Under the pieces are notes generated by a model. It did not search any database and had not been told where the DNA came from. It was given only the letters and a program-made list of their open reading frames with translations. This document shows positions 60,408 to 64,000 of a stretch of 64,000 nt of DNA, piece after piece. Both the position numbers and the translations under genes were made by a program. The stretch is from Sediminibacterium ginsengisoli. Its GTDB lineage: Bacteria > Bacteroidota > Bacteroidia > Chitinophagales > Chitinophagaceae. Within the stretch, counting starts at the first letter, position 1. Each line of letters starts with the position of its first letter. The stretch covers positions 192,670-256,669 of the forward strand of contig NZ_FUWH01000005.1 of assembly GCF_900167075.1 (NCBI RefSeq). The letters run 5' to 3'.

Positions 60408-61304
60408 CTATTTCAGCACCTGCTTTTGCAGAAAATCCGTAATAGCAGCCTTAATCTCCTGCTGTTTCTCTTTCGGATAGCCACCGTGCAATCCGCCGGG
60501 AACGGTAATAAAAGTATGAGGAACACCGGCACCTGTAAACAATTTATCCAGCAATACCGATTGTCCGTAAGGAACACGCGGGTCTGCATCGCCATGTGTA
60601 AGGAAAACAGGCGGGTTATTTTTTGCCACATACGTTACAGGCGAAAGCATTTTCGCGAATGCTGCGTTATTTCTGTTCTCTCCCAGCCATTCATAAATAG
60701 CATCATCCGGAAGAACTTTCAGCCGGCCATCAGGCAATGAATCATAAAGAATAGCGGGCGTTGACTGCGCAATTACCGCTGCGATCCTGAATGGGCCTGC
60801 CACTTCACAACCTTTATCAAAAATGTGATTATCAGCCGTAAGTCCCGCCAGTAAAGCAAGATGGGCACCTGCAGAACTACCTGCAAATACGATCCTGTTC
60901 ACATCTATATTCATCGCTGCAGCGTGTTTTACCATATACATCAGCGCGCAGCGGGCATCTTCCACAGCAGCGGGAGCTTTTGCTTCCGGGCTTAGTCTGT
61001 AACTGATATTGGCCACGGCGAACCCCAGTTTAAAATAGGTATCAAATCCTGACTGGTCTTCTTTACGCCCTTTACGCCATGCGCCGCCGTGAATATTGAT
61101 CAGCAATGGTGCTGTTTTGCCGGAAGCCGGCGGAAGATAGATATCCATGCGGCCATCCCAGTTGTCCGCTTTTTTATATACTACATCAAGACTGGCAGTA
61201 TAATCTGCAGGCAAAAAAACTGTTTTCTTTACGCTGCTATCCTGTGCACCAGCATATATCCATGCAGAGAACAGGATGAAACATATGAGCATATACCGTT
61301 TCAT
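60408..61304 (-). CDS. Alpha/beta hydrolase esterase (BD-FAE-like)
   Basis: A 298-aa secreted enzyme (signal peptide ending YAGAQ). Oxyanion motif INIHGGAWRKG near 90, nucleophile elbow GSSAGAH near 145, acid in THGDADPRVPYG and histidine in GGLHGGYPKE. It resembles feruloyl/acetyl esterases acting on plant polysaccharide decorations. A second, related gene starts the partial feature at the right edge. The gene is convergent with the LamG gene and heads left of the SDR and transporter genes on the same strand. Confidence 0.85.
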   Translation of the reverse strand: MKRYMLICFILFSAWIYAGAQDSSVKKTVFLPADYTASLDVVYKKADNWDGRMDIYLPPASGKTAPLLINIHGGAWRKGRKEDQSGFDTYFKLGFAVANISYRLSPEAKAPAAVEDARCALMYMVKHAAAMNIDVNRIVFAGSSAGAHLALLAGLTADNHIFDKGCEVAGPFRIAAVIAQSTPAILYDSLPDGRLKVLPDDAIYEWLGENRNNAAFAKMLSPVTYVAKNNPPVFLTHGDADPRVPYGQSVLLDKLFTGAGVPHTFITVPGGLHGGYPKEKQQEIKAAITDFLQKQVLK

Positions 61305-61333
61305 GAATATCTGTCTTTTAACCGGCCTTATAT

Positions 61334-62086
61334 TTATGAGAACCAGGTACCGCCGTTGATATCGATATTGGTACCGGTAATAAAACTGCTCTCATCTGAA
61401 GCGAGGTAAGCAACCAGGTCTGCCACTTCCGACGCCTTGCCTTCCCTGCGCAATGGTGTTGCATTGGCCACGTTCACGCGGATCTCAGGTTTGGTAAATG
61501 TATCGTGGAATGAAGTGGCAATCATACCCGGATCCACAGCATTCACACGGATACCTTTAGGGCCGAGTTCTTTTGCCATCGCTTTTGTAAAAGTGGCAAC
61601 AGCGGCTTTCGACGTTGCATAAGCAGAAGCACCGAAACCACCGCCATCGCGGCCAGCCTGTGAAGAAAAATTAATAATTGCACCACCCGCCGGCATATAA
61701 GGCGCTACCTGTTGTGTTGCAAGAAATGCAGAACGCACATTCAGCGCCATCACATGATCCCAGAAATCTGCATCCATATCTGCGAGCAGTTTCCTGGCTA
61801 CCAGGCCGCCCGTTACATTTACGAGGATATGAATATCCTGTCCGAAAGCCTTCTGCGCTTCCGCTATCAGTACTGCCACTTCTGTTGTTTTCGTAACATC
61901 AGCTTTTACAATAACAGCCTCTCCACCGGCCTGCCTGATCTCTGCCAGTGTTTCGTTAGCCTGCGCTTCATTGTTCAGATAGTTGATCACTACTTTTGCG
62001 CCCTCTGCAGCCAGCTTAACCGATACTGCTCTTCCGATATCCCTTGAGCCGCCGGTTACCACTGCTACTTTTCCGTTTAGTTTCAT
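61334..62086 (-). CDS. SDR oxidoreductase (FabG/KduD-like)
   Basis: A 250-aa classical short-chain dehydrogenase: TGGSRDIGRA (11-20), the NNAG-equivalent altered to VNVTGG, FSSQAG with catalytic Ser, YATSK near 155 and DPGMIAT. Relatives include 3-oxoacyl-ACP reductases and 2-deoxy-D-gluconate/5-keto-4-deoxyuronate dehydrogenases. In a cluster with pectate lyase and a hexuronate-type transporter a uronate-related substrate is likely, by context only. It lies between esterase and transporter on one strand with ~25-bp gaps. Confidence 0.87.
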   Translation of the reverse strand: MKLNGKVAVVTGGSRDIGRAVSVKLAAEGAKVVINYLNNEAQANETLAEIRQAGGEAVIVKADVTKTTEVAVLIAEAQKAFGQDIHILVNVTGGLVARKLLADMDADFWDHVMALNVRSAFLATQQVAPYMPAGGAIINFSSQAGRDGGGFGASAYATSKAAVATFTKAMAKELGPKGIRVNAVDPGMIATSFHDTFTKPEIRVNVANATPLRREGKASEVADLVAYLASDESSFITGTNIDINGGTWFS

Positions 62087-62109
62087 GTGTATGTATTTAA
62101 GAATGATTA

Positions 62110-63585
62110 TCAGTTTTGTTTTCTTTCGCGAAAGATAAATACAGATGCGATAGATAACGGCACCAGCAATGCCCCCATCACAAAAAATAAAATCCAGTTA
62201 TTATTGCTGGTAATATAGGGCACCAGGAACATAGTCAGTATCGTTCCGAGTACTGCAGCAGCGCCACCCAGACCGGCCAGTGAGCCGATCGTTTTACCTG
62301 AATGGTAATCGCTTGGCAGCGTCTGGATATTCACGATCGCAAACTGGAAACCTCCCAGGATAAACGACATGATCACAACTGCCACCAATGCCGTTCCGGC
62401 AAAAGCAGCCGCGATCATGGCAGGCAGTGTAATAGCTGCCCCGGTAAGAATCGCTGTACGCCTTGCTGTATGCACCGGCTTTCCTTTACGGATCAGATAC
62501 CCGGAAAACCAGCCACCAGCAATAGCCCCGATCGCTGCACCCACATAGGGTACCCACGCGGAGAAGGCAACCTGCTTGATATCGAGCTTGAAACGGCTGC
62601 TCAGATAAATAGGCAGCCACGCCACAAACATCCACCAGATCGGGTCAAGGAAAAATCGACCAAGTATCACGCCGTAACTTTTCCGGTCGCGGAGCAGTGC
62701 ACCCCAGCTCCGGGCTTTATCGTGTACCGCCACGGTATCCGGCTGCCCGGAAAGAATATACTCTTTTTCTTCTTCAGTGATCCACGGGTGATCTGCCGGT
62801 TTACTTTTGTTAATGATCAGCCATGGAATGATCCAGATAATACCGAGTGAACCTACGATCACAAATGTTTTCTGCCATCCGAACGCGATGAACAGCATGG
62901 AAATGATCACCGGTGCAAGAATATTACCTACAGACCCGCCTGCACCGAATAAACCCTGCGCAAATGCCCGTTCTTTTACCGGGAACCATTCTGCATTCGA
63001 CTTTACAGTGCCTGGCCATGGCCCCGCTTCTCCCAAACCAAGCAGTACCCTGAAAAAACTAAGCGATGCCACACCTCTTGCCAGTGAAGTAAGCATATCC
63101 GCCGTACCCCATACCAGGGCCGACATGATAAATCCCTTGCGCGTTCCGATCTGGTCATAGATCTTACCGGATACCAGCTGACTGATACCATACGCTACCA
63201 TGAAAAACATGTAGATGTACGAATACAGTTTTTTCAGTTTATCATCTGTTACTTCCTGCGGATCATTTTCATTTACAAGTCCCAGACCGTAAGCAATACC
63301 ACCTTTCTTCACATACTGTATATCGCCATCCGGCAGAACCATAACTGATTTTTCAGACACCTGCTGAATGCTGCTGTCGGCATGATGCAATGTATAGCGC
63401 GCCGTAAATGCATCATAGTAAGCATAAGGCAATGCGGGCATCGGTTCCTGTTCCTGCACCAACGCATACTTAACCTTGAGATTGGCCACCCACATGTAGT
63501 TCAGCGTGCCCCTGTCGAGATAATTGATAATGGTGATCAGCACCACAAGCCCAAGTACCCACCATCGTAACCCTTTTACTTTCAT
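62110..63585 (-). CDS. Hexuronate-type MFS transporter (ExuT-like) with an extra loop
   Basis: A 491-aa major facilitator, anion:cation symporter branch. First helix motif INYLDRGTLNYMW, then GISQLVSGKIYDQIGTRKGF, GLGEAGPWPGTVKSNAEWFP and GGSVGNILAPV are typical of ExuT. About 75 extra residues (roughly 38-112, PALPYAYYDAF ... NDPQEVTDDK) lie between helix 1 and helix 2 and are not in textbook ExuT. It would import galacturonate or glucuronate released by the pectate lyase. Confidence 0.88.
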   Translation of the reverse strand: MKVKGLRWWVLGLVVLITIINYLDRGTLNYMWVANLKVKYALVQEQEPMPALPYAYYDAFTARYTLHHADSSIQQVSEKSVMVLPDGDIQYVKKGGIAYGLGLVNENDPQEVTDDKLKKLYSYIYMFFMVAYGISQLVSGKIYDQIGTRKGFIMSALVWGTADMLTSLARGVASLSFFRVLLGLGEAGPWPGTVKSNAEWFPVKERAFAQGLFGAGGSVGNILAPVIISMLFIAFGWQKTFVIVGSLGIIWIIPWLIINKSKPADHPWITEEEKEYILSGQPDTVAVHDKARSWGALLRDRKSYGVILGRFFLDPIWWMFVAWLPIYLSSRFKLDIKQVAFSAWVPYVGAAIGAIAGGWFSGYLIRKGKPVHTARRTAILTGAAITLPAMIAAAFAGTALVAVVIMSFILGGFQFAIVNIQTLPSDYHSGKTIGSLAGLGGAAAVLGTILTMFLVPYITSNNNWILFFVMGALLVPLSIASVFIFRERKQN

Positions 63586-63630
63586 AAGCCGGACGTTTTC
63601 TTTTGTAGCTGCAACAATTAATATCCAGGA

Positions 63631-64000
63631 TCACAATCCATAACTTTTAAGAAAAGCCATGATCGCATTATTCACTTCACGATTTTTCTCCTGCGGGAAA
63701 TTACCGTGCAGCCCTCCTTCTACCGTAATGAATTTAACCGGCGCACCTGCTTCCAGGTATTTTTTATGAAGCGCTACAGATTGTTCATAAGGAATTCTCG
63801 GATCAGCATCACCATGTATGATAATAGTGGGCGGACTGCTCTTCTTCACATAATACACAGGCGAAACAGACTGTACTTTAGCCGGATCTTTGGTATAATC
63901 ACCGAGCCAGTTCATTTCGGATTTATATTTTTCGATTCCCGGAAAAGCAAAATCCGCAAGCCCGTATTTATCCACGATCGCAGCGATCGTGAAATCGTTC
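63631..64000 (-). CDS. Alpha/beta hydrolase esterase, 5' end beyond the window
   Basis: The C-terminal ~120 residues of an esterase related to the one at 60408 (HGDADPRIPYEQSVALHKKY, GGLHGNFPQEK). The frame is open through base 64000, so the start and the nucleophile lie outside. It is in the same orientation as the SDR and transporter genes and 45 bp upstream of the latter, so it likely heads their operon. Confidence 0.85.
   Translation of the reverse strand, partial: NDFTIAAIVDKYGLADFAFPGIEKYKSEMNWLGDYTKDPAKVQSVSPVYYVKKSSPPTIIIHGDADPRIPYEQSVALHKKYLEAGAPVKFITVEGGLHGNFPQEKNREVNNAIMAFLKSYGL

Noticed and set aside
1-64000. CRISPR arrays, insertion sequences, rRNA genes
   Set aside because: No regularly spaced direct repeats, no transposase with catalytic motifs, and no rRNA-like sequence were seen.

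Overview
The window looks like a chromosomal segment of a Bacteroidota bacterium, most likely family Chitinophagaceae. This rests on what the genes are: DUF5686, DUF4861, DUF6370, SemiSWEET, Y_Y_Y/Reg_prop sensor kinases, a DUF4157 (eCIS_core) effector, a split lasso-peptide locus, and candidate promoters of the Bacteroidota -7 type (TAnnTTTG). Genus and species cannot be read from the sequence alone.

Layout. 1-600: two tandem copies of a ~245 bp non-coding repeat; part of the unit recurs inverted at 35.5 kb. 0.6-5.7 kb (minus): sugar/uronate-type genes (FHS transporter, DUF4861, SGNH plus alpha/beta-hydrolase fusion, 3-hydroxyisobutyrate-dehydrogenase-like reductase). 5.9-15.2 kb: housekeeping genes (dnaK, DUF5686, beta-helix protein, gtrA-like, argS, tRNA-Leu(GAG)). 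A small tandem duplication has doubled the bidirectional terminator between the beta-helix gene and gtrA. 15.2-18.1 kb: AT-rich accessory DNA beside the tRNA, ending in a DUF4157 protein whose C-terminus carries protein-kinase motifs. 18.2-22.9 kb: PQQ-type sugar dehydrogenase, a frameshifted DinB gene, a glycosyltransferase, and two genes that both lost their 5' ends at one junction near 22.61 kb. 23.0-26.1 kb: an unassigned three-gene operon rich in predicted coiled coil. 26.1-37.1 kb: DUF6370, a two-component system, a WG-repeat protein and a MORN/zinc-ribbon protein, a desaturase strikingly like eukaryotic dihydroceramide delta-4 desaturase, a 55-aa DUF1328 protein, an SDR and a SemiSWEET.

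37.2-55.3 kb is the most distinctive part. Two cyclase (asparagine-synthetase-like) plus precursor-peptide modules (37.2-39.3 and 53.0-55.2 kb) flank a divergent pair encoding a lasso B2-type protease and a B1/PqqD-like recognition protein (49.2-50.1 kb). The two precursors share W16, K18, P19, E20, T30, L31 and F32 at identical positions, so one B1/B2 pair probably serves two cyclases and two products. Between the modules lie a complete stressosome-type operon (RsbR-RsbS-RsbT-SpoIIE phosphatase feeding a histidine kinase and response regulator), an operon with a Rieske/FAD oxidoreductase, an EncFtn-like ferritin, LigD and DUF3606, and a ligase-associated exonuclease/ATP-dependent ligase pair.

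55.4-64.0 kb: Nudix and DUF6265 genes, a TPR sensor kinase, and a pectin/uronate utilisation cluster (PL10-like pectate lyase, LamG-like protein, two related esterases, SDR, hexuronate-type MFS transporter) running off the right edge.
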